A stretch of DNA of 11,437 bases from Bradyrhizobiaceae bacterium (GCA_016793685.1 JAEULX010000169.1:1-11437); one strand, 5' to 3'. Shown: positions 1-8,045, counted from the stretch's first letter. Notes: generated by a model not told the origin, from the sequence alone. Numbers and translations: made by a program.

Positions 1-776
1 CCGCCCGCGACCGGCTCGACGCTCGCCTTCAGCCGCGGCCCGCTCGCATCGATGCCGGTCACCTTGGCGGCGAGCTTGAAGGTGATGCCCTGCCGCTGCA
101 GGATGCGCTGGAACCGTTTGCCGACCTCCAGGTCGAGCCCCGGCACGACGCGGTCGAGGAACTCGACCACGATCACCTCGGCCCCGAGCCGCCGCCACAC
201 CGAGCCGAGTTCGAGCCCGATCACGCCCGCGCCGACGACCAGCAGCCGCTCCGGCACGCGCGGCAGGGCGAGCGCGCCGGTCGAGGACACGATGCGCTCC
301 TCGTCGATGGTCACGCCCTTGAGCTGCGCCACGTCCGAGCCGGTGGCGATGACGATGTTCCTGGTCTCGACCGTCTGCGTCGCGCCGTCCGCAGCCTTCA
401 CCTCGACCTTGCCCGCGGCGACGATGCGGGCTGTGCCGTGGAACGTGTCGACCTTGTTCTTCTTGAGCAGGAAGGCGACGCCCTTGACGTTGCCGTCGAC
501 GCCCTCGTCCTTGAACTTCATCATGCCGGCGAGATCGAGCTCGGGCGGCCCGATCTTGATGCCCATGCCGGCGAAGGCGTGCGCCGCCTCCTCGTAAAGC
601 TCGGAGGCGTGTAACAGCGCCTTGGAGGGAATGCACCCGACATTGAGGCAGGTGCCGCCGAACGTCGCGTTCTTCTCGATAATCGCAGTTTTCAGGCCCA
701 GCTGCGCGGCGCGAATGGCGCACACATAGCCGCCGGGCCCGGAGCCGATGACAATCAAATCGTAATGCTCAGCCAT
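1..776 (-). CDS. lpdA: Dihydrolipoyl dehydrogenase (E3), N-terminal 258 residues; continues past the left edge
   Basis: This flavoprotein reoxidises the dihydrolipoyl groups of 2-oxo-acid dehydrogenase complexes (pyruvate, 2-oxoglutarate or branched-chain) in the cytoplasm, passing electrons through FAD to NAD+. The reading frame from the ATG at 776 stays open to base 1. Residues 11-16 are the FAD-binding GSGPGG. Residues 40-52 read GGTCLNVGCIPSK, the redox-active disulfide motif with Cys43 and Cys48. Residues 182-187 (GAGVIG) begin the NAD-binding Rossmann fold. About 258 of the usual ~465-470 residues are present, so the dimerisation domain with the catalytic His-Glu pair lies outside. The Shine-Dalgarno is weak (GGA about 6 nt before the ATG), but no other in-frame start fits the family N-terminus. 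A 362-bp gap separates it from glk, so it probably has its own promoter. Which complex it serves cannot be told from here. Confidence 0.96.
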   Translation of the reverse strand, partial: MAEHYDLIVIGSGPGGYVCAIRAAQLGLKTAIIEKNATFGGTCLNVGCIPSKALLHASELYEEAAHAFAGMGIKIGPPELDLAGMMKFKDEGVDGNVKGVAFLLKKNKVDTFHGTARIVAAGKVEVKAADGATQTVETRNIVIATGSDVAQLKGVTIDEERIVSSTGALALPRVPERLLVVGAGVIGLELGSVWRRLGAEVIVVEFLDRVVPGLDLEVGKRFQRILQRQGITFKLAAKVTGIDASGPRLKASVEPVAG

Positions 777-1138
777 GACGATCCATAATGCAGGTGTTTC
801 CGTGCGGACGGCGGGTTTCCCGCAGCGACGCGGGAGGCGGCCGCCCGTCCGTTATTTAGGCAGGGAAGCGTCCGGAATCTACCACACCTTGGGGCGCTCT
901 GCGTCCCCCGCCGCCTCATCAAATAGAGGCACGGCGGCTCGCGAAAAGACGCGCACCATCGCGGGTCCGGGCGATGACGGAGAATGGGCGGGGCTGCTCC
1001 CGGCCGGCGGATGCGCCCCTACCCGCGGCCCGCCGGGCCTGCGGTCTCCCAAGCGGCTCTCAGGGCTTCCTCGGCTGGCCGGTCGGAATGGCAGCCCGGA
1101 CTATTCCTTATCCATCATAATCATGATGCGATATAAGC
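777..1138. other. Gene-free gap between glk and lpdA
   Basis: These 362 bases hold no convincing gene. Frames open here extend from, or are antisense to, glk and have no recognisable product. The gap should contain the lpdA promoter (minus strand, right of 776) and the glk 3' end, but I see no clear -35/-10 pair and no stem followed by a T tract on the minus strand. Two small inverted repeats are visible: GCGGG-ttt-CCCGC at 811-823, about 35 bases before lpdA, and CATCAT-aatc-ATGATG at 1113-1128, just beyond the glk stop codon. The second lies in a short AT-rich stretch and could be a 3' hairpin. Confidence 0.5.
1113..1128. repeat. Small inverted repeat after the glk stop codon
   Basis: CATCAT, a 4-base spacer and ATGATG form a perfect 6-bp stem 11 bases past the glk stop codon. 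It is AT-rich and has no T run behind it on the minus strand, so it is not a classical Rho-independent terminator. It may be a weak 3' hairpin or chance. Confidence 0.3.
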
Positions 1139-2089
1139 TTAATACTCGCCGACGGCGTGCGCGGCATAAGCGGCGCAGCCATAAAGGCCCGGCTCTTCGT
1201 AGCGGATGAGAAAAGTGGGGATTCCCTCCAGCAAATGCGTGTGCGGCGGGTGCCTGACGAACGTCTTGCGAAACAGCTCTGCGTCGATGCAGGCATGGAG
1301 CTTGGCCGTGACGCCGCCCGCCACATAGACCCCGCCCAGGGCCTTGAAGCTGAGCGCGATGTCGCCAGCGAAGCGGGCGAGCAGGCGCATGAACAATTCG
1401 ACCGTTGCGACCGCCGCGGCGTCCCCCGCCAGGGCGCCCGTGCCGATCGCCTTGGCGGTGCGAGCGGGGCGGCCCGGGTTCGCCGCACGGTACAGCCGCT
1501 CGAGGCCCGGCCCCGACAAGATGGTCTCGGCCGAAACGAACGGGACTTCCTCGGCGATCCTCGCGAACACCTCCCACTCGTCCTCGGACGCGGGGCCAAA
1601 CGACATGTGCCCGGCCTCCGTGGCGAGCGCGAACCATGAATGCCCGTCGGGAATGAGAGCGGAAACGCCGAGGCCCGTGCCGGGCCCGAGCACCGCCTTG
1701 GTGCCGTTGCGGACGGGAAGCGCCGGCCCGAGCTGGTGAACATCTTCCGGCTCGAACCACGGCAGCGCCCAGGCCAGCGCCTCGAAGTCGTTGAGCGCGC
1801 GGACATAACGCAGCTTGAACTGCTGCTGGATGGCGTCGAGATCGATCTTCCAGTCGCGGTTGGTGAGGACGATGTTCCGGCCTTGGACCGGCCCCGCGAC
1901 GGCAAGGACCGCCCCATCGGGCCTGCGATCGATGCGGCCCATATGGGCAACATAGGCGTCGATCGCCCCGACCAGGTCGGACACCGAATCATTCGGGAAC
2001 GTGTGGATGTGTTCCGGGCGTCCGGTGCGGCTCGCGATCGCCAGCCGCGTATTGGTACCCCCGATATCGGCGACAAGCGTCGTGCTCAT
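1139..2089 (-). CDS. glk: Glucokinase (Glk family, EC 2.7.1.2)
   Basis: The enzyme phosphorylates glucose to glucose 6-phosphate with ATP in the cytoplasm. The 316-residue product matches the usual ~320 of the bacterial Glk family (not the ROK type). Residues 8-15 (DIGGTNTR) are the phosphate-1 motif of the hexokinase/actin fold. Asp101 in NDFEA (100-104) is the expected catalytic base. Further on come GPGTGLG, TEAGHMSFGP (glucose-binding region), ILSGPGLERLY and the GGVYVAGG adenosine motif. The frame is open upstream to 2611 inside the neighbouring gene, but MSTTLVADIGGTN at 2089 is the family N-terminus. The ATG overlaps the CoA-transferase stop codon as ATGA, indicating translational coupling. 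A GGGG about 8 nt upstream may serve as Shine-Dalgarno. A glucokinase as last gene of a liv-type transport operon is unexpected: either it is passively co-transcribed or its substrate differs. Confidence 0.93.
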   Translation of the reverse strand: MSTTLVADIGGTNTRLAIASRTGRPEHIHTFPNDSVSDLVGAIDAYVAHMGRIDRRPDGAVLAVAGPVQGRNIVLTNRDWKIDLDAIQQQFKLRYVRALNDFEALAWALPWFEPEDVHQLGPALPVRNGTKAVLGPGTGLGVSALIPDGHSWFALATEAGHMSFGPASEDEWEVFARIAEEVPFVSAETILSGPGLERLYRAANPGRPARTAKAIGTGALAGDAAAVATVELFMRLLARFAGDIALSFKALGGVYVAGGVTAKLHACIDAELFRKTFVRHPPHTHLLEGIPTFLIRYEEPGLYGCAAYAAHAVGEY

Positions 2090-3219
2090 TCGATCGACCC
2101 CACCTGTGCCGGCGTGAATTCGCGCCGCACTTTCTCTGTATGCTCGCCGAGCGCCGGCACCGGCCCGTAAGGCTCCGCCCGAAGATGCGGCGGGGCCGGA
2201 TAGGACTGCGGACCTACCGGCGATCCGACCGTTATACGATGCAAATGCGGATGCTGCGCGAACAGCGCAAGATCGCTCACCCGCGAAAACGCGATCTCCG
2301 CGTCGGCCAGCTTGGCCAGCAACGGTTCGGCGGCAAGCGCGCCGAACGCCGCCTGAACGCGGACGTCGGTTTCCGTGCGCCGGCTGACCCGCTCGACATT
2401 GGTGGCAAACCGCGGGTCGGCGGCAAGCGCTGCGTCTCCGAGGACCTGTCCGGCGAGGACGCGCCATTCGCGATCGCTCTGGATCGAGATCAGAACGTCG
2501 ACGCCGTCCATGCTGCGGAATACGCCATAGGGCGAAATGCTCGGATGCGCGAGCCCGACCCGCTGCGGCGTACGCCCGCCTTCGTGCTGGATGAGCGGCA
2601 CCGTCATCCATTCGGCGATCGCATCGAACAGCGAGACAGAGAGCGCGGCGCCCTCTCCGGTGCGCGAGCGCCCGATCAGCGCCTCGAGGATCGCCTCATA
2701 AGCGGCGAGCCCGGCCGCGATGTCGACGACGGACACGCCGACCCGCGCCGGTTCGTCCGATCCCCCGGTGATGGAAACCAGACCGCAATCCGCCTGGATC
2801 AGAAGGTCGTAGGCCTTGCGCTGGGCATACGGGCCGCGCTCGCCGTAACCGGAGATCGAACACACGATCAGGCGCGGGTGCGCCCGGCGCAGCCGCTCGA
2901 TGGGAAAGCCGAGCCGGTCGATCGCTCCCGGCTTGAGGTTCTGCACGAATATGTCGGCCTGGGCGAGCATGGCGTCGAGCAGCGCCTTGTCCCGGGGCGA
3001 CGCAAGGTCGAGCACGACCGATTCCTTGCCGCGATTGAGCCAGACGAAATATGCGCTCGCGCCATGGGCGAGATCGTCGTAGCCGCGCGCGAAGTCGCCT
3101 TCCGGCCGCTCGATCTTGATCACCCGCGCGCCGGCGTCGGCGAGCCGGCAGCTGCACAGGGGCGCCGCCACCGCCTGTTCGAGCGAGACGACAAGGAGAC
3201 CGGCGAGCGGGAGCGTCAT
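2086..3219 (-). CDS. Family III CoA-transferase (CaiB/BaiF type)
   Basis: Members move CoA between a donor thioester and a carboxylic acid through an enzyme-bound aspartyl-CoA anhydride; the acceptor is often an organic or aromatic acid. The 377-residue length is near the usual ~380-400. The N-terminus has the family pattern: LAGLLVVSLEQAVAAP, then LADAGARVIKIERPEGD at 26-42, with LNRGKESVVLDL at 61-72. GYGERGPYAQRKAYDLLIQA (124-143) is the conserved block before the catalytic site. Asp166 in SVVDIAAGL aligns with the catalytic Asp169 of formyl-CoA transferase as I remember it. The ATG at 3219 has a poor Shine-Dalgarno and the nearest upstream ATG is out of frame, so it may rely partly on coupling from the gene 85 bp upstream. 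Its end overlaps glk by 4 bp. The substrate cannot be named; the setting suggests activation of an imported acid. Confidence 0.88.
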   Translation of the reverse strand: MTLPLAGLLVVSLEQAVAAPLCSCRLADAGARVIKIERPEGDFARGYDDLAHGASAYFVWLNRGKESVVLDLASPRDKALLDAMLAQADIFVQNLKPGAIDRLGFPIERLRRAHPRLIVCSISGYGERGPYAQRKAYDLLIQADCGLVSITGGSDEPARVGVSVVDIAAGLAAYEAILEALIGRSRTGEGAALSVSLFDAIAEWMTVPLIQHEGGRTPQRVGLAHPSISPYGVFRSMDGVDVLISIQSDREWRVLAGQVLGDAALAADPRFATNVERVSRRTETDVRVQAAFGALAAEPLLAKLADAEIAFSRVSDLALFAQHPHLHRITVGSPVGPQSYPAPPHLRAEPYGPVPALGEHTEKVRREFTPAQVGSIE

Positions 3220-3304
3220 CGCTTGGTCATACGACGGCGTGCGCGAAGATCAAACGGTCTCGGGCAGCAGCGATGGGCATAGAGGGCGCGGGTTCATCGC
3301 CTGC
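3220..3304. other. 85-bp spacer between the methyltransferase and CoA-transferase genes
   Basis: The largest gap within the livH-to-glk run. I see no hairpin with a T tract and no clear promoter. It is the only place downstream of livF where a secondary promoter or terminator could sit. Confidence 0.3.
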
Positions 3305-4408
3305 TCACCCCCATACCTCGCGCGCAAGCTCGACGATCATCGCGAGCTTCGCCCACTGCTCCTCCTCGGCCAGCAGATTGCCCTCCTCGGTGGAGGCGAA
3401 GCCGCATTGCGGGCTCAGCGCGAGCTGATCGAGCGGGGCGAATTTGCTCGCCTCGTCGATTCGGCGCTTCACCGCGTCGCGGCTTTCCAGCGTCCCGCTC
3501 TTCGAGGTCACGAGGCCGAGCACGACGACCTTCTTGCCTTTCGGCAGGAACCGCAACGGCTCGAAGCCGCCGGCCCGCTCGGTATCGTATTCGAGGAAAT
3601 AGCCGTCGTAGTCGATGCCGCCCAGCAGCCGCTCCGCCACCGGCTCATAGCCGCCCTCGGAAATCCACTGGGAGCGGAAATTGCCGCGGCATACATGGGT
3701 GGTGATCACCATGTCGGAGGGCCGTCCGGCGATCGCATAGTTGATGGTGTCGGCGTAGATTTGCGGCAGCCTGTCGACGTCCTCTCCGCGCTCGCGCGCC
3801 TTCTGCAACTCGTCCTTCGAGCACAGATACGCCCATACCGTGTCGTCGAACTGCAGATAGCGGCAGCCGGCATCGTAGAAGGCCTTGACCACGTCGCGAT
3901 AGGCGCGCCGGAGATCGGCGAAGAAGCCGTCGAGATCGGGATAGACCTCCTTGCTGATGTCCTTGCGTCCGCCGCGGAAGTGCAGCACCGACGGCGACGG
4001 AATCGTCATTTTCGGCGTCTGCGTGACGTTGGCCTTGAGGAACTTGAAATGCTCGATCATCGGGTGGCCGGAGAAGCCCACCCGCTTGGTCACCCGCAAG
4101 CCTTCCGCCCGGGTCTGGACGCCATGGAACTGAATGCCCGCGGCGGCGCGATAGCCCTCGACCCCATCGAGCTTCTTCAAGAAATCGAAGTGCCACCAGG
4201 AGCGCCGGAACTCGCCGTCGGTGATCGACTGCAAGCCGACCTGCTCCTGCTTGGCGATGATCTTCTTGATCTCCTCGTCCTCGATCCGCGCCAATTCGGC
4301 ATCGGTGATGGCGCCAGCCTCGCGCTGGCTGCGGGCGTCCTTCAACGCCGCCGAGCGCAGAAGACTGCCGACCTGGTCGGCGCGAAAGGGCGGCCTCGTG
4401 CGTGACAT
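3305..4408 (-). CDS. Stand-alone MetE-core methyltransferase (cobalamin-independent methionine synthase II-like, YxjG/YxjH type)
   Basis: The protein resembles only the C-terminal catalytic half of MetE: 367 residues against about 755 for full MetE. The N-terminus (FRADQVGSLLR, 8-18) and TDGEFRRSWWHFDF (63-76) are typical of the short YxjG/YxjH-like branch. A complete zinc-thiolate site is visible: His238 and Cys240 in THVCRG, Glu273 in YFLEYDTER and Cys335 in LSPQCGFAS, matching the His-x-Cys...Glu...Cys ligands of MetE. The expected reaction is methyl transfer to the thiol of homocysteine; the donor for the short forms is uncertain, and epoxyalkane:coenzyme M transferases belong to the same superfamily. 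The ATG at 4408 has an excellent Shine-Dalgarno (AAGGAG, 6 nt spacing). It starts 30 bp after the livF stop codon, so it is almost certainly co-transcribed with the transporter. That placement suggests a job linked to the imported compound, which is inference. Confidence 0.87.
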   Translation of the reverse strand: MSRTRPPFRADQVGSLLRSAALKDARSQREAGAITDAELARIEDEEIKKIIAKQEQVGLQSITDGEFRRSWWHFDFLKKLDGVEGYRAAAGIQFHGVQTRAEGLRVTKRVGFSGHPMIEHFKFLKANVTQTPKMTIPSPSVLHFRGGRKDISKEVYPDLDGFFADLRRAYRDVVKAFYDAGCRYLQFDDTVWAYLCSKDELQKARERGEDVDRLPQIYADTINYAIAGRPSDMVITTHVCRGNFRSQWISEGGYEPVAERLLGGIDYDGYFLEYDTERAGGFEPLRFLPKGKKVVVLGLVTSKSGTLESRDAVKRRIDEASKFAPLDQLALSPQCGFASTEEGNLLAEEEQWAKLAMIVELAREVWG

Positions 4409-4438
4409 CGTAAACTCCTTGAAAGCGCCGGCGGCGCA

Positions 4439-5182
4439 TTAATGCGATCGCCGCGACTGCCCATGGCGCCGCGGCGCGCCTTCGCTTACGCCGATATATT
4501 TTTCAAGCACCTGACGGTCGTTTCCGAGCGCGGCGCTGTCGCCGGAATAGACCACGGCGCCGCGTTCCAAAATAATGGCGCGGTCGGTGACGTCCAGCAC
4601 CTTCTGCGCGTTCTGCTCGACCAAAATAGCGGAGATGCCTTCCTCGCGGGTGATGCGTTTCAGCGCGGCAAGCAGCTCATCGCAAATGATCGGGGCGAGG
4701 CCTTCGAGCGGTTCATCGAGCAGCACGATCTTTGGATTGAGCACGAGGGCGCGGCCGAGCGCCAGCATCTGCTGCTCGCCGCCCGAAAGCTGGTTGCCCA
4801 TGTTGGTCTTGCGCTCGCCCAGCCGTGGAAACAGCGCATAGACCTTTTCCGGCGTCCACGGGCCGGGCCGCGCGATGGCGGTGAGATTCTCGTGCAAGGT
4901 CAGCGATTTGAAAATATTGCGCTCCTGCGGCACCCAGCCGATTCCGGCGTGCGCCCGCTGATCGGGCCGCAGCCGGGTGATGTCGCGCCCGGCAAGGCGG
5001 ATGGAGCCCCCACGGTAGCGGGTGACGCCGACGATCGAATTGACCAGCGTCGTCTTGCCCATGCCGTTGCGGCCGAGCAACGCGAGCGAATGCCCTTCCT
5101 GCACCGACAGCGAAACGTCCGACAAGACGATCGCTTCGCCGTAGCCGGCCCTCAGGCGTTCGATCGTGAGGAGTTCAGCCAT
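4439..5182 (-). CDS. livF: Branched-chain amino acid-type ABC transporter, ATP-binding protein LivF
   Basis: One of two cytoplasmic ATPases that power the LivJHMGF-type importer. The 247-residue chain carries Walker A GRNGMGKT at 37-44, Q-loop Gln86 in GWVPQ, ABC signature LSGGEQQ at 132-138 and Walker B KIVLLDEP at 151-158. The H-loop position reads LVEQN (Gln190 instead of His), which is characteristic of LivF rather than LivG. The frame is open up to 5236, but MAELLTIERL at 5182 is the family start, preceded by an antiparallel overlap of 8 bp with the end of livG (ATGGCTGA), so translation is probably coupled. The C-terminal tail (about residues 233-247) is basic and rich in Arg and His, slightly longer than usual. 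The transported substrate cannot be read from the ATPase. Confidence 0.95.
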   Translation of the reverse strand: MAELLTIERLRAGYGEAIVLSDVSLSVQEGHSLALLGRNGMGKTTLVNSIVGVTRYRGGSIRLAGRDITRLRPDQRAHAGIGWVPQERNIFKSLTLHENLTAIARPGPWTPEKVYALFPRLGERKTNMGNQLSGGEQQMLALGRALVLNPKIVLLDEPLEGLAPIICDELLAALKRITREEGISAILVEQNAQKVLDVTDRAIILERGAVVYSGDSAALGNDRQVLEKYIGVSEGAPRRHGQSRRSH

Positions 5183-5927
5183 CGAAAGCCTCTCCGAGGT
5201 AGACCGCGCGCACGCGCGGATCGTGGGACACCTCATCGACCGTGCCCTCGACCAGCATTTCGCCGTTCACCAGAACAGAAATGCGATCGGCGAAGGAAAA
5301 CACGATGTCCATGTCATGCTCGATCAACAGCACCGTGACATCGGTCGGCAGGGAGGCGATGGTGGCAAGGATTTCCTGACGTTCGGCGTCGGGAACCCCG
5401 GCGGCCGGCTCGTCGAGCAGAAGCACGCGCGGCCGGCAGGCAAACGCCAGCGCGATTTCGAGCAGGCGCTGCTTGCCATACGGCAGGATCGCCGTGCGCT
5501 CCTGCATGACGTCGACGAGCCGGAAGCGTTCGAGCAGCTCGGCAATCTCGTCGACCACGCCGGCGCGGCTGCCCACGGTGCGCCACCAGTGGGTGCCGGT
5601 GCCGAGCCGCTCGGAAATCGCGAGGCCGAGCGTTTCGATCGGCGTGAGATCGGCGAACAGTTGATTGATCTGGAAGGTGCGCGCCATGCCGAGCCGCACC
5701 CGATCATGCGGCTCGACATTGGTGATCTCCTTGCCGTCCAGCAGGATCTCGCCACTCGACGGACGCAGGACGCCGGTCAAGAGATTGATGACCGTGGTCT
5801 TGCCGGCGCCGTTCGGGCCGATCAGGGCGTGCCGCGCCCCTTTTTCGAGGCGGAGCGACACCTGGTTGGCGGCGACGATGCCGCCGAAGCGCTTTTCCAG
5901 CGCCCGGGTTTCGAGCACGAGGGTCAC
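5175..5927 (-). CDS. livG: Branched-chain amino acid-type ABC transporter, ATP-binding protein LivG (GTG start)
   Basis: Second cytoplasmic ATPase of the importer, 250 residues. Walker A is GPNGAGKT at 37-44, Q-loop Gln86 is in ARTFQ, the LivG-type signature LPYGKQR is at 148-154 in place of LSGGQ, Walker B is RVLLLDEP at 167-174 and the H-loop His204 is in LIEHDMD. The EPAAGVPDAER segment after Walker B is also LivG-like. The frame is open upstream to 5987, but the extra 20 residues are low-complexity and lie within livM. I choose the GTG at 5927 because it overlaps the livM stop codon as GTGA and has a strong Shine-Dalgarno (GGGGGAGG, 6 nt before it). The resulting N-terminus, VTLVLETRALEKRFGG, fits the family. 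It overlaps livF by 8 bp. Confidence 0.94.
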   Translation of the reverse strand: MTLVLETRALEKRFGGIVAANQVSLRLEKGARHALIGPNGAGKTTVINLLTGVLRPSSGEILLDGKEITNVEPHDRVRLGMARTFQINQLFADLTPIETLGLAISERLGTGTHWWRTVGSRAGVVDEIAELLERFRLVDVMQERTAILPYGKQRLLEIALAFACRPRVLLLDEPAAGVPDAERQEILATIASLPTDVTVLLIEHDMDIVFSFADRISVLVNGEMLVEGTVDEVSHDPRVRAVYLGEAFDG

Positions 5928-6988
5928 GGCTGGCCTCCCCCTTCCGGCGTCGCGCCCAGCGCCCGCGGCCGCCGGCTGGCGCGCCACGCGCCGATCCGGT
6001 CGGCGAGCGTGCGGACCGGATCGAGCCAGCTTCCGATCCGCTCGCGCCCGACCAGGACGATGATCACAAGGATGAGGCCGATCCAGAACTGCCAGTATTG
6101 CGGCGTAATGCTCGCCAGATAATCGTGCGCGAACCGGAAGATCAGCGCGCCGATCAAACCGCCGTAAAGATAGCCGGTGCCGCCGATGATCAGCACCAGA
6201 AGCCCATCGGCGGAACGATCGAACGCGAAACCCTCGAGCGAGGCGAATGCCGTGGTCTGGGTCAGGAGCGCGCCGGCGATCCCGGCATAGGCGGCGGCGA
6301 TCGTGTAGATCGCGACGAGCCGCCAGTTGACGGCGATCCCCACCGCCGCGGACCGCAACGGATTGCCTTTGATCGCAACGAGGGACAGACCGAACGGCGA
6401 ACGCACGATGCGCCGGGCGATCACGAACAGCACGAACAGGACGATCAGGCTGTAGACATAGGCGGTGTATCCGTAGAGGTCGAAGCGGAACTGGCCGAGC
6501 ACCGGATCGATGGTGACGCCCTGCAGTCCGTCGGCGCCACCCGTGATCTGCGGGAAGCGGTTCGCGAGCTCACGCAGCACCAGGGCGACGCCGAGCGTGA
6601 CCATCAGCCGGGTCAGGTCGGACCCGCGCAGCACCAGGAAACTGGTGAGAAACCCGAGCACCGCGGCGGCGAGGCCAGACGCGATCAGCGCCAGGACCGG
6701 CTCGGTCATGATTCCGTGCTTAGCCAGCAGCCCCGCCACATAGGCGCCGAACCCGAAGAACGCCGCCTGGCCGAGCGAGATGATGCCCGCATATCCCAGG
6801 ATGAGATCGATCGAGAGGGCGAACAGCCCCCAGATCACGATTTCGGTCAGGATCAGATGGTGCTCGGGGAACAGATAGATCGTCGCGAAAGCGGCGATCC
6901 AGAACGCGATTTCCAGCGGCGACCAGCGCGCGCGGGTTATCAGCCGGCTGGCGATCTCGGCGGAAAGCGGGCGAGAGACACTCGACAC
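5924..6988 (-). CDS. livM: Branched-chain amino acid-type ABC transporter, permease LivM (GTG start)
   Basis: Inner-membrane permease that pairs with LivH to form the translocation path. The 354-residue product is strongly hydrophobic, with segments at roughly 27-45, 46-66, 68-90, 97-120, 125-142, 176-192, 224-245, 262-288 and 300-313. Family landmarks are GYAGIISLGQAAFFGFGAY (65-83), GGADGLQGV (150-158) and the ATPase-contacting loop SLVAIKGNPLRSAAVGIAVN (202-221). The start is a GTG at 6988 with AAGGGGGG 8 nt upstream; no ATG lies nearby in frame. It begins 15 bp after the livH stop codon and ends in a 4-bp overlap with livG. The last ~25 residues (RASRRPRALGATPEGGGQP) form a hydrophilic cytoplasmic tail that encodes nothing recognisable. 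Confidence 0.94.
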   Translation of the reverse strand: MSSVSRPLSAEIASRLITRARWSPLEIAFWIAAFATIYLFPEHHLILTEIVIWGLFALSIDLILGYAGIISLGQAAFFGFGAYVAGLLAKHGIMTEPVLALIASGLAAAVLGFLTSFLVLRGSDLTRLMVTLGVALVLRELANRFPQITGGADGLQGVTIDPVLGQFRFDLYGYTAYVYSLIVLFVLFVIARRIVRSPFGLSLVAIKGNPLRSAAVGIAVNWRLVAIYTIAAAYAGIAGALLTQTTAFASLEGFAFDRSADGLLVLIIGGTGYLYGGLIGALIFRFAHDYLASITPQYWQFWIGLILVIIVLVGRERIGSWLDPVRTLADRIGAWRASRRPRALGATPEGGGQP

Positions 6989-7003
6989 GATGTCTGCCCC
7001 CCT

Positions 7004-7864
7004 TCAGCGCGCGCGGCCGTGCGCAAACAAGCCTTGCGGCCGGATGATCAGCACGATGATCATGATCGTGTAGATGACGAAGGCGCCGAGCTTCGGCACA
7101 TAGTATTTGCCGGCCACGTCGCCGATGCCGAGCAGAATGGACGCGAAGAACGGAGCGGTGATGCTCGAACTGCCGCCGACGGTCACCACGATCAGGAAGT
7201 AGATCATGTATTTGAGCGGAAAGATCGGATCGAGGCCGAGGATTTCCGCACCGAGCGCGCCGCCCAGCCCGGCAAGGCCCGAGCCGAGCGCAAACGTCAC
7301 GGCGAAGACGACCCCGACATTGACGCCGAGCCCGCGGGCGACGCGCTGGTCGTCGACCGAGGCGCGCAACTGGCTGCCGAACCGGGTGCTCAACAGCGCA
7401 AGCTGCAGCGCGATCGTGATCACTCCGCAGATTGCGATGATGAGCAGGCGGTACTTGCTCATCCCGATCCCGAAAACGTCGAACTGACCCTGCAGCGCCG
7501 CCGGAATGCGAATGAACTGCTGCTGCGATCCCATGACGTAGTCGACGGCGGCGACCGACATGAAAACGAGGCCGATGGTGAACAGCACCTGGTCGAGATG
7601 GCTCTTGTTGTAGACGTGAACATAGAGCGTGCGTTCAAGCAGCGCGCCCAGCGCCGCCGCGGAGACGAAGGCGGCGACGAGGCCAAGCGAGAACGGCCAG
7701 CCCATGTCGTTGACGACGACGAGCGCGACGTAGCCGCCCGCCATGGCGAAAGAGCCGTGCGCCAGATTGACGAAATTCATCAAGCCGAGGGTGACGGCGA
7801 GCCCGCAGGCGAGCACGAACAGAAGCATGCCATAGGCGATGCCATCGAACAGGATTGTGAGCAT
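7004..7864 (-). CDS. livH: Branched-chain amino acid-type ABC transporter, permease LivH
   Basis: Inner-membrane permease, partner of LivM, 286 residues (family about 285-310). Hydrophobic segments cover most of the chain. NFVNLAHGSFAMAGGYV (30-46) is the LivH signature, LRASVDDQRVARGLGVNV (167-184) is the cytoplasmic EAA-like loop that docks on the ATPase, and IRPQGLF (274-280) is the usual C-terminal end. A small deviation: the glycine-rich stretch that usually reads GGLGS reads GGSSSITAP at 230-238. Shine-Dalgarno complementarity before the ATG at 7864 is modest (GGGG/CCGGGA). The gene is separated from livJ by 246 bp full of hairpins, which probably sets a lower level of permease than of binding protein. 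Confidence 0.94.
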   Translation of the reverse strand: MLTILFDGIAYGMLLFVLACGLAVTLGLMNFVNLAHGSFAMAGGYVALVVVNDMGWPFSLGLVAAFVSAAALGALLERTLYVHVYNKSHLDQVLFTIGLVFMSVAAVDYVMGSQQQFIRIPAALQGQFDVFGIGMSKYRLLIIAICGVITIALQLALLSTRFGSQLRASVDDQRVARGLGVNVGVVFAVTFALGSGLAGLGGALGAEILGLDPIFPLKYMIYFLIVVTVGGSSSITAPFFASILLGIGDVAGKYYVPKLGAFVIYTIMIIVLIIRPQGLFAHGRAR

Positions 7865-7969
7865 TCCCGGCCCCTAGCGCCGAGCGCCGGCGGTTCCTCC
7901 TTCGTTACGAAGATGGACCTGCCAGCAATTCCACGGGCGCGCCCGGCGTGATGATTGACCCCCTCCCCA

Positions 7970-8008
7970 CCTCCCCGATGGGGGAGGAAACGACCCGCAG
8001 CCTGCGGG
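7970..8008. repeat. REP-like double hairpin
   Basis: Two adjacent perfect stems: CCTCCCC-gatg-GGGGAGG at 7970-7987, and CCCGCA-gcc-TGCGGG at 7994-8008. The CCCTCCCC/GGGGGAGG style resembles short intergenic repeats I recall from Bradyrhizobium-group genomes. Only one copy is in this window, so its being a dispersed repeat is inference. Confidence 0.5.
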
Positions 8009-8045
8009 GGCGGTCGACGGATCATCCGGGCTGAGCCGGGGTATT

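Noticed and set aside
2090..2611. N-terminal extension of the glk frame into the CoA-transferase gene
   Set aside because: The extension is Arg/Ala-rich and unlike Glk. The family N-terminus begins exactly at 2089 with an ATGA overlap.
3247..3255. ATCAAACG in the spacer before the CoA-transferase as a third copy of the shared motif
   Set aside because: Only 8 bases match and the orientation is opposite to that of the two 13-bp copies; expected by chance.
5183..5236. Longer livF beginning at 5236
   Set aside because: The added residues lie within livG and do not resemble LivF; the start at 5182 gives the family N-terminus.
5928..5987. Longer livG beginning at 5987
   Set aside because: The added 20 residues lie in livM, are low-complexity, and the GTG at 5927 has a strong Shine-Dalgarno and GTGA overlap.
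6098..7951. 617-codon open frame on the plus strand opposite livM and livH
   Set aside because: Its translation is rich in Arg, Asp, Glu and His with no recognisable domain. It mirrors codon bias of the permease genes on the other strand, which have full family motifs.
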